The position numbers were made by a program, and so were the translations under genes. DNA of 64,000 bases from Cordylochernes scorpioides (lineage: Eukaryota > Arthropoda > Arachnida > Pseudoscorpiones > Chernetidae): positions 27,561,646 through 27,625,645 of the forward strand of contig CP092868.1 in the NCBI GenBank assembly GCA_030710605.1, written 5' to 3'. The first letter of the stretch is position 1; the number at the start of each line of letters is the position of its first letter. The notes below the pieces were generated by a model, which saw only the letters and a program-made list of their open reading frames with translations, was not told the origin of the DNA and searched no databases. Positions 30,726-43,440 of this stretch are shown here, piece by piece.

Positions 30726-30929
30726 TTGTTAATAGAGAGTTTTTCTTTGTAAATATTCTCGTTATAGGGAGAGGTTTTGTTATTAATGGTTTTAAATAAA
30801 TAGGTTTATTTGAAAAAGAAGAATAAAATTCAGCATAAGAGTTTCTTTTAATTTTGCAATCTCTCAAGCAAATTTTCTGCTCTTCAACGGTCAAACGGAT
30901 CTTCAATATCATCTTAATTTACCGTAAAG

Positions 30930-31145
30930 ATAGAGGCTGCCTGGCCGGAATTCATAGTTCTTCAAATTAAATATACTTCGGTCAGTAAATCAACACGATA
31001 TTTCAAATTGTGTATAACATCTTAGAATAATTTTAAAAGCTTTGCCAAATGTTTTGATTTTTGTTCACTCCTGACGAAGGCAAAATATTTTTGTCGAAAC
31101 GTCGAGGCAATAAAAATGATTTACTGGCTGAATTTCTTTTAACTT
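30930..31145 (+). mobile_element. PLE-terminus remnant with hammerhead-like motif
   Basis: CACTCCTGACGAAGGCAAAA, TATTTTTGTCGAAACGTCGA, GGCAATAAAAATG. CTGACGA (31071) and GAAA (31096) flank a GGCAAAA/TTTTTGTC stem. Outside them TTTTTGTT (31058-31065) can pair with AATAAAAA (31109-31116). Confidence 0.55.
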
Positions 31146-32464
31146 GAAAAACATCTTGATTTTGTACATAGAAGTTTTAGCCCGTTGAAGAACAGAAAAT
31201 TTGCTTGAAAGCTTGCAAAAAACAAAATTTAATAGAAACTCTTTACCTGAATTGTATTGTTCCTTTTTCAATTATTTTCTAGGTTACCATTGTTCACATT
31301 AAAATAGTTTTATTGTAGAATGATTTTATTGTTATAAAAATCAATATTATAGACATTTTTATCATAAATATGTGTAATCCGTAATAGAAAGTTTTATATA
31401 AAAAGTATTATTTAAAAACTTAGGTGTTAGATTGTTATTACTGTATATATCTTATATAACATTTGTACACCAAATTAGATTATATAAAGCGTCTTTATAG
31501 AAAGAAATCTGGTCAAATTATAAAAAAAATATATATCATTGATAATTTCATTTAATTAGTTCTCTAGAAATTTTAAAGCCAAACCACATTGAAAGAATGA
31601 ATTGAAAGAATCGTTTTATAAAAATAGATAAAAACAGAGTAAAAAAAAATAAAATAAATAGATTGAAATATTGCAGAAGATTGTGTACAGCGAGACAAAA
31701 GAGAAAGTGTTTTCCGCATGGCTGCGTATTAAAAGGAATAAACCCCTTTCTCAAGGAGCTCATCATTGGAGAAAATTGCTTTCTGCCGCTTGAAATTAAT
31801 GGATTTTTGCTGAGCTTTGGTATCAAATGACATTTTTGTTTACGTCAAATTATTGTTAGGTATTTTTACACCTATACACTCTATCTTACATATATGATTA
31901 AAAAGATTTGTCTTTTTTTAAAGATCAATATATTTTCCCAGCAAAATTTCCAACTAGATTTCGGCTATGGAAATGTGACCACTTTATATATAATATTCAA
32001 TTTACGAATTAAACATCTCTTCGGCATTTTTATAGAAAATTCAATGAATTCTTGATTCCATGATCTCTTGAAGCTCTTTATGGACTGACAAGGGCTATTA
32101 ATACCAAAGTCTTAGTCTCCAGGTGAACGTTCTAAATTTTTCAAAGCTGATGCTATGAATTATTCATCAACCGATTTATAATAGTTTGCAGAGATGAGTT
32201 ATATAGATTGTTCTTACTTTTTGTTTCTATTATGACGGTAAACGTGACTTAGATCAAAATCTTCCCAAAAAATCCCTATATCTATATAAGCTAAAGAAAA
32301 GGAAATTTAAACGAATAAAATTGCTACGAATAAAGTTTAGCATAACAAAAATCTATTGATAAACCATTTTAAAGTATTTTATTAAATTCTAGAAATGACC
32401 TTTTATACAAAAATTATGTTATGGAAATTGTCACATGTAAAAGCTTGGAAGTGGCAAGTCGCCT
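31146..32464. other. AT-rich spacer
   Basis: No supported gene or repeat. Confidence 0.5.
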
Positions 32465-32636
32465 GTTTTTTTTTTGTTTTTTTTTTATGGAGACAGAGGC
32501 AATTTTTTTTACACTTGGTTATCTTATGTCTTCAATAAAGAACACTGTGTATCAAATATCTTTCAGAGTTATTATCTGAATCCCGTTATACATGCTAAAA
32601 GGTACAACTTTCTTAAGCTTCGCTCATGAGTGTAGA
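32465..32636. mobile_element. MITE family V with a single internal unit
   Basis: GGAGACAGAGGCAATTTTTT, one unit, and the right end AAGCTTCGCTCATGAGTGTA. A variant GTGTATCAAATATCTTTC insertion is shared with one unit at 34118. Confidence 0.75.
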
Positions 32637-33330
32637 TATCAAATACCTACAAAAAAATTATTATTTTATTATAACTTTAAAATAAAATGGCTGAAAGAGG
32701 TCAAGGCAGCCACTTGATTGGCAACTAGATGATCTACAAATGTGATGTTTATATATAATATCATCAACAGATTAAATTAGAGAAGAATATTTGTCAACAA
32801 AGTCACCAAATTTTAAAATCAACTTGATGGACACTAAAAAACAAGCTTTAAATTGACCCGCACTTCTCAATAAACAGCGTTGACATTTGCCAAAAGAAAC
32901 GACAAATGGAATTCCAAATGTCAACATCACACCAATATAGAGGAAGCTATGCAAATAACTTATTGGTATATTTACACTTTAGATTTTTTTCCTTTATTGG
33001 AAAATACAATGGAAATCTATTTTTTTATTCTTTTCACCATACGCTATTTTATCAATATATTTCCTTTAATAAAACATCCCAAATATTTAACCCATCCAGA
33101 ATAAATCGAATACGAAATCAAATTAAAATATGGCTGTATTGATTCTAAAGAACGAGCTGTACAAACATCCCTCAAAGAAATTACTTTCAAATCATCACAA
33201 AAAAAGGTATATTGATTTTATATAATAAAAAAATCTATTTTGGATAAATTATTCAGAATGATATTGTTGTTGTGTTTGTATTTCCGTTTAGCATTATCTT
33301 TTATTTTATTTTATTAATATATCGTTGTAT
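32637..33330. other. AT-rich spacer
   Basis: No supported feature. Short ORFs here have no recognisable content. Confidence 0.45.
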
Positions 33331-33333
33331 TTG

Positions 33334-34315
33334 CACTCATGGAGGAAACTTAAGGAAGTCAAAAGTCTTTACTGTCGCCAGTCGGTTTTAGGGAGACAGA
33401 GATAATTTTGTTCACACTTGGTTATCTCGTGTGTCTTCAATAAAGGTCACTGTAATATCTTTCAGAGTTATTGTAGAAGCCCGATATACATGCTAAAAGG
33501 TACAACTTCCTTAAGTTTTGTTCACACTTGGTTATCTCGCATGTCTTCAATAAAGGTCACTGTAATATATTTCAGAGTTATTGTAGAAGCCCGATATACA
33601 TGCTAAAAGGTACAACTTCCTTAAGTTTTGTTCACACTTGTTTATTTCGCATGTCTTCAATAAAGGTCACTGTAATATCTTTCAGAGTTATTGACTGAAG
33701 CCCGATATACATGCTAAAAGGTACAACTTCCTTAAGTTTTGTTCACACATGGTTATCTCGTGTGTCTTCAATAAAGGTCACTGTAATATCTTTCAGATGT
33801 TATTGTCTGAATCCCGATATACACGCTAAAAGGTACAATATCCTTAAATTCTGTTCACACATGATTATCTGGTGTCTTCAATAAAAGTCACTGTAATATC
33901 TTTCAGAGTTATTGTCTGAATCCCGATATACATGATAAAAGGTACAACTTCCTTTAGTTTTGTTCACACTTGGTTATCTCGTGTGTCTTCAATAAAGGTC
34001 ACTGTAATATATTTCAGATGTTATTGTCTGAATCCCGATATACATGCTAAAAGGTACAACTTCCTTCAATTTTGTTCACACTTGGTTATCTGGTGTGTCT
34101 TCAATAAACGTCACTGTGTATCAAATACCTTTCAAAGTAATTGTCTGAATCCCGATATACATCCTAAAAGGTACAATATCCTTAAATTCTGTTCACACTT
34201 GGTTATCTAGTGTGTCTTCAATAATGGTCACTGTAATATCTTTCAGAGTTTTTGCCTGAATCCCGATATACATTCTAAAAGGTACAAATTCTTTTGGTTT
34301 TGGCCATAAGTGTAT
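33334..34315. mobile_element. MITE family V with eight internal ~111-bp units
   Basis: Left end GCACTCATGGAGGAAACTTA and right end TTTTGGCCATAAGTGTA. ACATGCTAAAAGG or a close variant marks eight units (near 33488, 33598, 33710, 33822, 33931, 34042, 34162 and 34270). Confidence 0.85.
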
Positions 34316-34439
34316 TTAACATGTTTTTAAAACTATTATTATGGTATAAAACAAAGAATAATTTCCAATTTAAAAAATCAATATCTATTAAAACATTTAT
34401 TAATAAATAGGAAATAGATAATCTTCTCTATGTATTCTG

Positions 34440-34985
34440 TTTATTCAGGTCGTGGTAGGAGTTCGATATAAACCATCGATTAGCGATAATCATGATCCGG
34501 GATTGAATCCCGCATTTGGTACTTTTTTTCTTCTAAAAACGATTTTCTTCAAAGGCTTCCGATTCAGGGCTCAGATATATGTGTAAGTGCAACAGTCGAA
34601 TAGCTAATGTATAGACATGTAAAACGACACTTGAAGCTACACCGCATGAGTTTCTTTTCAACGAAATAATAAAAAAATATATTTAAAGGAGAAATATTAA
34701 CTATTTCTAACCTTTTTGGATGAGGTATGAAAGGGTGAATTATGAAGAGAAATGATGAACGGAAAAAAAAAGTGTCCAGGGATGGGAAGCATCATTACTC
34801 TTCATAATTCACCCTTTCATACCTCATCCAAAAAGGTTAGAAATAGTTAATATTTAAATAAAAAAATTGATTATTTCGTTGAAAAGAAACCCATGCGGTG
34901 TAGCTTCAAGTGTCGTTTTACAATCACAGGCCGCAGTGTATTATATTGTATAGACATGTGATGCACTTACACTCATGGACAAAAC
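34440..34985 (+). mobile_element. SINE copy split by foldback K and ended by MITE V sequence
   Basis: SINE head (GATCCGGGATTGAATCCCGC) and body continue to TGTATAGACATGT at 34620, then resume after 34950 with the same TGTATAGACATGT and GATGCACTTAC. MITE V terminus ACTCATGGACAAAACATAAG follows directly. Confidence 0.7.
34618..34950. mobile_element. Foldback K, near-complete palindrome
   Basis: Arms AAAACGACACTTGAAGCTAC ... GATGAGGTATGAAAGGGTGA and their reverse complement meet around GTGTCCAGGGATGGGA, a remnant of the tRNA-like centre. Flanked by TGTATAGACATGT on both sides. Confidence 0.8.
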
Positions 34986-35329
34986 ATAAGAAGGTTGTAC
35001 CTTTTGTCACAATTAAAAGTATAATCACTTTAATATTTCACGCGAATGTGTGTATAGGTATAGAATTTATTCATCTTTTATTTTACAAAGATTGCATTAT
35101 TTTAAACACTATGTATATAATTCCCTAATACGTAGACAGTATAGCAGAAAATTTTATATAAAAATATATTTTTTAAAAATACCTTTTAAAAAATAATATA
35201 TATATTTTAAAATAAACTTTAAAAAATAAAATATATTGAAAGAAAAAAAAAACTAATCTTAAAAGAATTTCTATAAAAGCTACAGATAATGTAATTCCAA
35301 AAATAAAATATCGTAGAACAATGAAAATA

Positions 35330-35595
35330 CATATTTTGACCAGAATAAAAGACAAAGTAGGCCTAACATTTCGCCTCTGGACGACTCAATTAAATCCATT
35401 TTCTGGAGATATCGATATCGATTTCGTCTGCTTTTCTGAAAAAAATTACTTTATTTTTACTCGATTTAAAGGTTGCAGAATATTTCAAATGTATATCTGC
35501 TGTCAGATAAATTAACTTTCGTCTGCTTCTAATTATTTTTTTCTTTTGGCTCGAGGCGATATTTTCTAGCAAAAGAAAGTTTGAATAGAGACAAC
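35330..35595. repeat. Interspersed repeat G
   Basis: Homologous to 43180-43440: TTTCGTCTGCTTTT, TTTTTACTCGATTTAAAGGT, TCTGCTGTCAGATAAATTAA, CTTTCGTCTGCTT. Reading frames are not conserved between the two copies and no termini were recognised. Confidence 0.6.
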
Positions 35596-36475
35596 TTTAA
35601 CAGATCCATACCTTTCAGAATATTTAATATACAATATATTTTCGAAATATTTATATATAAAGAAATAATAATTTTATAAATATAATGCATACAAATATAT
35701 TTTTAATTTAAAATGGAAAATAATTAATTAATCTATAACTATTTTGTATTTTTAATTGAAATGTGTCGAAATTATTTTAAAATTATTACTATTTTTTTCA
35801 ATCATACAAAGTTAATATTAAAAGATAAAATAAATAGAAATCCACACTTATTTAAAAAATTAATAATTGAAATATATATTGAAGAAAGATAAATAACTTA
35901 CCCATAGACTATATTTCGAAATATTGAAATACTTTGAGGCGTATTGATTTTATATTCTTAAAATCATAGAATATTCGCAAACCAAACGATATTTATAATA
36001 AAACGTTGTAGGATATCATTATCCTAAATATTTCCTAACAAACTTGTTGCCTTATATTTTGACAAAAAAAACGATTTTTTTTCCTATTCTTGAAAAAAAA
36101 GGTCATTACATTTCTTGCCCAATTTCATTTTTTCTCCGACGTTTTCCAGTAGATTTGCTACATTAGCATTTTACTTCCTGAAGCCATTTTTCATCCATTT
36201 TCTCGTTTTATTTTTTTAGAAGCGAGCTCTTTTGTAATTTAATATATGTCTTTCAGTTCTAAATTTTTCAAAAAACATATTTGTTAATATGCTATTGTTT
36301 AATTTGCTTAATTCTAATTTATTTTAACACATGTGTGTGTTTATAACGAATATCGGTTCATAAACGAATATAATGCCAGATATATTTAACCCTATATGAT
36401 TAATTAAACCACATTTTAATGTAAAATAACAACATATTTTAGTTTATAAAATAATAATATATTATATATTTAATA
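35596..36475. other. AT-rich spacer
   Basis: No supported feature. Confidence 0.5.
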
Positions 36476-36477
36476 AC

Positions 36478-36790
36478 AATATCTATAATATTTGAATGTA
36501 ATTCTACTGTCCTATAAGCTTATGTCCATAGTTTTCTTGAAAACCATTTCTGAGATTCCATCCTTCAGTGCTGCGTATATAAGCAGAATCGTCCAATACA
36601 GTATTAGAGCTCTTAGAAGCGGTCTGGTGGGTTAAATTGGCGAAACCGCTGGGAGGGTTCACCACTGATGAGCCAAGCCCTCCCAATATATTTTTTCATC
36701 GCAGTAAGGACAGTAGAAGTTTGTATTATGTATAAAAGAAACATTCGTGCTTTTAACTACTTTCATTTTATATGTATAGATGGCGCGTTA
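36478..36790. mobile_element. MITE family J, variant subfamily
   Basis: CTATAAGCTTATGTCCATAG, CAGAATCGTCCAATACAGTA, TGGCGAAACCGCTGGGAGGG, CACTGATGAGCCAAGCCCTC, CGCAGTAAGGACAGTAGAAG. The middle block differs from 6825-7172 and is shared with 39770-40395. Confidence 0.8.
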
Positions 36791-39160
36791 TTGCTTTGTG
36801 TTAAAAATATGTATGTATTCAAAGTTAAACAATAATATTTTCGTTATCAAAATTAAAAATGTCTAATATTAAAAGCTTAAGATTTAGTAAATCTCTCTCT
36901 ATATTTATATACCATATATAAAATTTTATATATTAATGTACACACATATAGTGGTGGAATATTACAAAGAGTAACAATGGCCATAGATGAGCTCGTGTTT
37001 GAAAAGGAACTTGTACATATATAATATTTATTATTTTGTTGTTTTCATAGAGACATATATACCAAGATTTGTTTTGTATAATTTCTATTAATTAATAAAT
37101 AATATGTAAAGTTTTAAATTGGTTACGGATTCAACCTTCTTACTTACTTTAATTACATAACATATAGAATTATTTTGATGAGTCATTATACAAAATTGTT
37201 TTAAAATATAAGTGTAAGCGCTAGGTTTTTGCATGAGATAGAATTGATATAAAAATCTAATAAAAATACTGACTCAATACGAAATTTCAAAATTTCAATT
37301 TTAATAGTAAATATTATTTTTCAATTCCTCTCTCATTCTCATATTCTTTAACTATAAGAAAGAGATTCTGTTTTCTTCACCTGTAAAATGTAGTTTTAAA
37401 ACTTCAAAACGTTTATATTCTGTATTATTTTTGGACTTCCTTTTGTTATTAATCTTTTATTAATTAATGAGCCAAATATAATTATTAATTATATTTATTA
37501 CATAACTTTTTACAGGACCTCACATTGTTTACTTTTAACAACAAAGAACAAAATAACATACCAATTGATGATGATCCACTCATAGAGTATTTCTTAATAC
37601 TTATACATAGAAATGGATCTTAATATTAAAGCTTAAACACATTATATAACATATTCAACTCTCTGAAATATAGTTAAATTTCGAAAATAGTTATTAAATA
37701 TTAAAATATATATTCTCGCTATTAAAAAATTTAAAGTTTTTAAAACAACTTTATTAAACTTTATAATGTCCCCTTTTAAGTAAAATCATTGTTTTGGATA
37801 ATATTTATAATATCCATAATAAATACAAAAATGTTCTTATTGAAATCAAAAATGATCATATTGCATTTTAAAATTCCTTTAAGAAAAATAAAAAAGCGTA
37901 CATAAATTTGAAAATCTTTTTCTATAAAATATCTAAAACTTCTATAAAAAAAAATAATAATAATTTTATGACAGAAAATCATATCTACGAAAAAAAGTAT
38001 ACAAATATATATTTTACTTTTAAAAAAGCATTTCACACTTAATGACAATATTTTACACTTTAATAATAAATTTATTTTTCTTATATTTCAACAATTTTAC
38101 AAATAGATATTTTTAGTTTTATCGAAATACTTTTATTTTAATTGAAATTGGTCAATTTTATATATTTTTATATATCCCTTTTATTCAGGTAATATAAGTA
38201 TATATATTTATATATATATTGCCTTGAAATATTTCTCAAATAACGATAATTGTTCCATATTGCCTTAATATTTTTCTATATTCCCACTAAAATATACTTA
38301 CCAGTCCAACCATTATCCATTTTCAAAAACCTGTGGGTTTTTAAAAAGTTCTTTATATGTTCATTGTAAGCATTACATACACTCATTGACCAAACTTAAC
38401 TACAAACCTTATATTAAATTTAAAATGCATTACTTCTATTACTTTCAAATATAATAATTTCTAGTACTACATTAAAATGGATATACAAACCTCCAAAATA
38501 GACCTTTTTCAAAAAAATATATATATATATTTCGGTTATAAATTAAAGTATATATAGTATTATTGCTTTAAAATATTTTTAAAGAATATAATAATATCGA
38601 TTGAAATGGAAAGGTAGTTATTAAAATAATAAATGTTGCAATTAAAGTGTAAAATGATGTCTTTTAAAAGTTTAAAACCTATATATTAAAGTTACAATTA
38701 AATAAATTACTTTTCTTTAACTACATAATAACAAAGGTGTATAAATTTCTCGTTTTTTTTTTTCTATAAAATTTACATCTTCTGTAAAGGAATTAATTTC
38801 AAAGCAGAAGTACGCAACACACATTTCCCATAATTCCCGCATTAATTACTTACCATCCTGGTACATGGCTTTTAATTAAGCATATTTTATGGATGCACTT
38901 AATTACGACTGTTTTTATCTTCTGCTGACTTATTGAACGTGTAGCTCGTTATTTCAAATTTGTATTTCCATTAAATCATTTCTAAATTTCTTTTTTATAA
39001 TTTGATTTGAGATTTATCAAAAATTATTATATTTTCAACGAAAATAGAGATTATGGATAAAATACTTCAATGAAATTATAATGTATATTTTATTATAAAT
39101 ATATAATTTAACGATTAACTTTATATATATATTTTTTGAAAATAGAGCAATCCATAGATA
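36791..39160. other. Very AT-rich region without recognised genes
   Basis: Only a MITE V-like terminus (TACACTCATTGACCAAACTT at ~38382) stands out. ORFs here are lysine/isoleucine/phenylalanine-rich by composition. Confidence 0.5.
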
Positions 39161-39165
39161 AATCT

Positions 39166-39358
39166 TTAATTAAAAAGGCATATATTGGATCAAAATATCA
39201 TTTATTTTACCAATATTTCAGTTGGCTGAACGCCAAACTTTATCAAGGTGTTATAACATTTTAAAATGTTATAACACCTTGATAAAGGTTGGTGTTCAGC
39301 CAACTGAAATATTGGTAAAATAAATTATATTTTGATCCAATATATGCCTTTTTAATTA
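39166..39358. repeat. Foldback C, almost perfect ~190-bp palindrome
   Basis: TTAATTAAAAAGGCATATAT ... TCAGTTGGCTGAACGCCAAA ... CTTTATCAAGGTGTTATAAC is mirrored immediately in reverse complement. Related arms are at 16281-16400, 39530-39590 and 47657-48154. Confidence 0.9.
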
Positions 39359-39679
39359 AAAAAACTTTATATATGCGTGTGTAATATTTTATTTATTTAT
39401 AAAGATAACATATATATTTTAAATTTGAAATAAATTGAATTGAAATAATTATTAGAAATGATTCGAATTTAACTTTTACAATATTTTATAGAAACATACG
39501 ATTTATATTTAGTTTAATATACAGAATTGTTTAATTAAAAAGGCATATATTGGATCAAAATATCATTTATTTACCAATTATTGTTTACACGTTGTAATTA
39601 TTTTTTGTCTTTCTAAATATAACAAATTTGTCGTTTGTAAAAAGAAACAAATTCCTGCTTTATAGTTCTGTTTTTTATG

Positions 39680-40395
39680 TATACAGATGGTACGTTATTG
39701 CTTTAATATGTATGCTTAACTGGCTTTGTCTTTCTTGTTTGTTGTATAGCATCTCTCAAATGAAAATATTTATATGTAATATTACTGCCCTATAAGCTTA
39801 TGCCCATAATTTTCTAGAATACCATAATTATTATAAAACGACATTTGAGGATTATCCCGCATATGTTTCTTTTAAACGAAAAATCGAAATTTATTTTTAA
39901 GGAGAAATAACGATTATTTCTAACCTTAGAGATGAGGTATGAAAGGATGAATTGTGATTAGTAATGATAAACGGAAAAATATAATTCCCATCCCTGGACA
40001 CTTTTATTTTTCCGTTTATCATTACTAATCACAATTCATCCTTTCATACCTCATCTCTAAGGTTAGAAATAACCGTTATTTCTCCTTAAAAATAAATTTC
40101 GATTTTTCGTTTAAAAAAACATATGCGGAATAATCCTCAAATGTCGTTTTACAATCATAAGCCGCATTATATTGTATTATAAATTATCATAATTATTATT
40201 TAGTCATTTATTATAGAATATGTAAACAGAATCGTCCAATACAGTATTAAAGCTCTAAAAAGCGGTCTGGTGGATTAAATTGATGAGACTGCTGGGAGGG
40301 TTCTTGACTGATTATCCAAGCCTTCCTACCATTTTTCATCGCAGTAAGGACAGTAGATGTTTGTTTCGTTTGTAAAAGAAACATTCGTGATTCAT
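39680..40395. mobile_element. MITE family J (variant) split by foldback K
   Basis: The left part ends near 39837. The right part resumes at ~40205 (CAGAATCGTCCAATACAGTA, CAGTAAGGACAGTAGATG). The uninterrupted order is given by 36478-36790. Confidence 0.7.
39838..40165. mobile_element. Foldback K palindrome
   Basis: Arms AAAACGACATTTGAGGATTA ... GATGAGGTATGAAAGGATGA are inverted around CCCATCCCTGGACAC, the 3' end of the tRNA-like sequence seen complete at 3387. Confidence 0.8.
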
Positions 40396-40569
40396 AGTTC
40401 TCTTTATAAATTTAACTTTTTTAATCATTGTGTTTCACGTGAATTAGCCCTAAGGCAAATGTACCTTCTCAATCAGGATTCTTCTAGGTGATTTATCTAT
40501 AGTCATAATTATAAAATTTGCATCTTCTTAGCAAGTTTATATTATTAAAAATATATGTTATACGTTTCT

Positions 40570-41535
40570 TTGAGGATTGACATGGCCCCAGAACAGCAGT
40601 TTTACACACCCAAGATAGAGGACATTGCTGTGATAGAGATGTACGGAGATATATGAAGCTCTTCATTGGACACGACAACAACAATAAGTCATTATAATTG
40701 ACATGGACTCAGAACAGCAGTTTTACACACTCAAGATTGAGAACATTGTTGTGATAGAGATGTACGGAGACATCTGAGGCTCTTCATTGAACACGACAAC
40801 AACAAGGAGTTATTATAATTGAAACGGATCCAGAACAGCAGTTTTACACACCCAAGATAGAGAACATTGCTGTGATAGAGATGTACAGAGATATCTGAGC
40901 TCTTCATTGAACACGACAACAACAAGAAGTCATTATAATTGACATGGACCCAGAACAGCAGTTTTACACACCCAAGATAGAGAACATTGCTGTGATAGAG
41001 ATGTACGGAGATATTTGAGGCTCTTCATTGGACACGACAACAACAAGAAGTCATTATAATTGACATGGACCCAGAACAGCAGTTTTACACACCCAAGATA
41101 GAGAACATTGCTGTGATAGAGATGTACGGAGACATCTAAGACTCTTCATTGGACACGACAACAACAAGAAGTCATTATAATTGACATGGACCCAGAACAG
41201 CAGTTTTACACACCCATGATAGAGAACATTGCTGTGATAGAGATGTACGGAGACATCTGAAGCTCTTCATTAGACACGACAACAACAAGAAGTCATTATA
41301 ATTGACATGGACCCAGAACAGCAGTTTTACACACCCATGATAGAGAACATTGCTGTGATAGAGATGTACGGAGACATCTGAGGCTCTTCATTGGACACGA
41401 CAACAACAAGAAGTCATTATAATTGACATGGATCCAGAACAGCAGTTTTACACACCCAAGATAGAGAACATTGCTGTGATAGAGATGTACGGAGACATCT
41501 GAGGCTCTTCATTGGACACGACAACAACAACGTCT
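40570..41535 (+). repeat. Tandem array of a LINE 3'-terminal unit, ~121 bp x8
   Basis: CTCTTCATTGRACACGACAA recurs every 120-122 bp from 40660 to 41507. Each unit reads, on plus, IDMDPEQQFYTPKI then EM(Y)GDI and a stop, then GGCTCTTCATTGG, ACACGACAACAACAA and a short ATTATAATTGACATGG link into the next DPEQQ. Confidence 0.88.
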
Positions 41536-41859
41536 CTCCAATACAAACTTCTGATAACATTAATTATTCAATAAAGGAAGTGTATCTTAGCTTTAGTAAT
41601 ACTAAGCCTAAGCTTTATTTCTAACTTTTAACGACACTTTAGATGATAGATGGATAGATTAGGATGTAATGGACCTTGTGTAATCGAATATTGATTCTTG
41701 ACTGGATGCAAGAGGATTTACGGAAGCGAGTGTCAGTTGCATAATTTACTAATTCACTCATTGTTTGTGTTGGTGAAGATAAAGAAAATTATTGTATTTT
41801 TTCCCTCTCATGGACAGAACTTGATTTGCCTAACGTTACTACTATTATTATTGTTGTTG

Positions 41860-42173
41860 TTGTCATGTCCCCCCAATGAAGAGATGTCCCCATACATCTC
41901 TATCACAGCAGTCGCAATGTCCACTATCTTGGGTGTGTATACTGTATTGTTGTTGTTGTCGTGTCCAATGAAGAGCCTCAGATGTCTCCATGCATCTCTA
42001 TCACATCAGTCGCAATGTCCACTATCTTGGGTGTGTATACTGTATTGTCGTTGTTGTCGTGTCCAATGAATATCCTCAGATGTCCCTTTACATCTCTATC
42101 ACAGCAGTCCCAATGTCCACTATCTTGGGTGTGTATACTGTATTGTTGTTGTTGTCGTGTCCATTGAAGAGCC
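41860..42173 (-). repeat. Tandem array of a LINE 3'-terminal unit, 98 bp x4
   Basis: TCC(A)ATGAAGAG recurs at ~41869, 41964, 42062 and 42160. It continues directly from the LINE frame at 42174-42434, placing the array exactly at the LINE 3' end. Confidence 0.85.
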
Positions 42174-42390
42174 TCAGATGTCTCCATACATCTCTATCAC
42201 AGCAGTCGCAATGTCCACTATCTTGGGTGTGTAAAACTGCTGTTCTGGGTCCATGTCAATTTTCTGCAAGGCTGTAGCCATTTCTGGACATGATAATATG
42301 TGGGTAGGTGTTAGTTCCACACCAGGACAGTTGTTACATGTCCTATAGGTTCTTGTGACATCTGGATGTATTGTCATTCCTTTACAATTA
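42174..42390 (-). pseudogene. LINE ORF2 C-terminus with zinc knuckle
   Basis: The minus-strand frame encodes TYRTCNNCPGVELTPTHILS-C (C-x2-C-x8-H-x3-C), then PEMATALQKIDMDPEQQFYT and PKIVDIATAVIEMYGDI ending in TGA. The zinc knuckle near the C-terminus of a non-LTR retrotransposon ORF2 is the expected context. The upstream part (42390-42434) is unrelated AT-rich sequence, so the copy is 5' truncated just before the knuckle. The stop is followed at once by the 3' tail unit repeated four times. Confidence 0.75.
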
Positions 42391-42580
42391 TTACTGATAA
42401 TGATAACAAAAAATATACAATATTGTATAGGCAAACACTCACTTTGGAAGATTTCAGGCGAAGCCGAGTAACTTTTCTAAAAGGTATAAAAAGAATCCCT
42501 TTCCAAGAGTAACCTTTTTTATTCATATATCAGTGTATTATAAGCTTCTAAAATAATTTCTTTAATTATTTTTATATTTA

Positions 42581-42760
42581 TATAAAAGGGCATACCTGGA
42601 TCTGTAACTAAAAATAATTCTCAAAATATTTCGAGAGATTGCTCCCTCTTTATCAATTTATGGCATACAAATTGCATAAAATGATAAAGAGGGAGCAATT
42701 TCTCGAAATATTTTGAGAATTATTTCTTTCTTTACAGATCCAGCTACGCTCTTTCATGTA
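42581..42760. repeat. Foldback N, ~75-bp arms
   Basis: GGATCTGTAACTAAAAATAA, TTCTCAAAATATTTCGAGAG and TTGCTCCCTCTTTATCA are inverted on the right. A terminal fragment of N (AAAAGGGCGTACCTGGATCT) is at 57968. Confidence 0.85.
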
Positions 42761-43179
42761 AACTTGATCGATGGATCGCCTTTTGACTCAAACTATTTTT
42801 ATATTTGTTGGTAATTAGTAAAAAATATATATTTTAAGACGTTTATATAGAGATAATAATATTTTTTTTTTATATTGGGAAATAATCATTTAAAAACCTT
42901 AAAAAATGTGATTTAATTTGGTAGAGTTGTTGTCTCGGCTGCAATAACATCGCTAATGTTCGTCTGTTTAATCGCCAGGACAACGCTGATTGGTTAATGG
43001 GGCTGGGAAGTAGCCAATGATCGACGCCATTTATATAAATTAAAATATAAAACTATTAAGGCTAAGTATTTAATTGGGATATATCTTATCAAAAGATTTC
43101 TAAATATCTATAATATATTATCAAATCTATATTTGAAACCTTTTATCCCTAATTAACATTCTTTAAAAATATAAATTAA
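42761..43179. other. AT-rich spacer
   Basis: No supported feature. Confidence 0.45.
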
Positions 43180-43440
43180 AATATTTTGACCAAAATAAAA
43201 GTCAAAAGAAGACATATATTTAGTTTCAGACGACTAAATTATATCCATTTTTTGGAAATATCGATTTCGTCTGCTTTTTCAAAAAAAGAAATAAAATTTA
43301 TTTTTACTCGAGTTAAAGGTTACAGAATATGTCAAATGTATCTGCTGTCAGATAAATTAACTTTCGTCTGCTTTTTATTATTTTTTATTTGGGCTTCAGG
43401 CGATATTATTGAGATGGGAAAAAAGTTTGAATAGAGAAGC
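43180..43440. repeat. Interspersed repeat G, second copy
   Basis: See 35330-35595. Similarity extends over ~260 bp with scattered substitutions and small gaps. Confidence 0.6.

Noticed and set aside
30661..30912. 83-aa minus ORF beside the LINE tail array
   Set aside because: Joins unrelated AT-rich sequence to a decayed LINE block, with no continuous homology.
35173..38048. Several Lys/Ile/Phe-rich ORFs of 60-90 codons
   Set aside because: Expected by chance in DNA this AT-rich. No motif, no homopolymer-free core.
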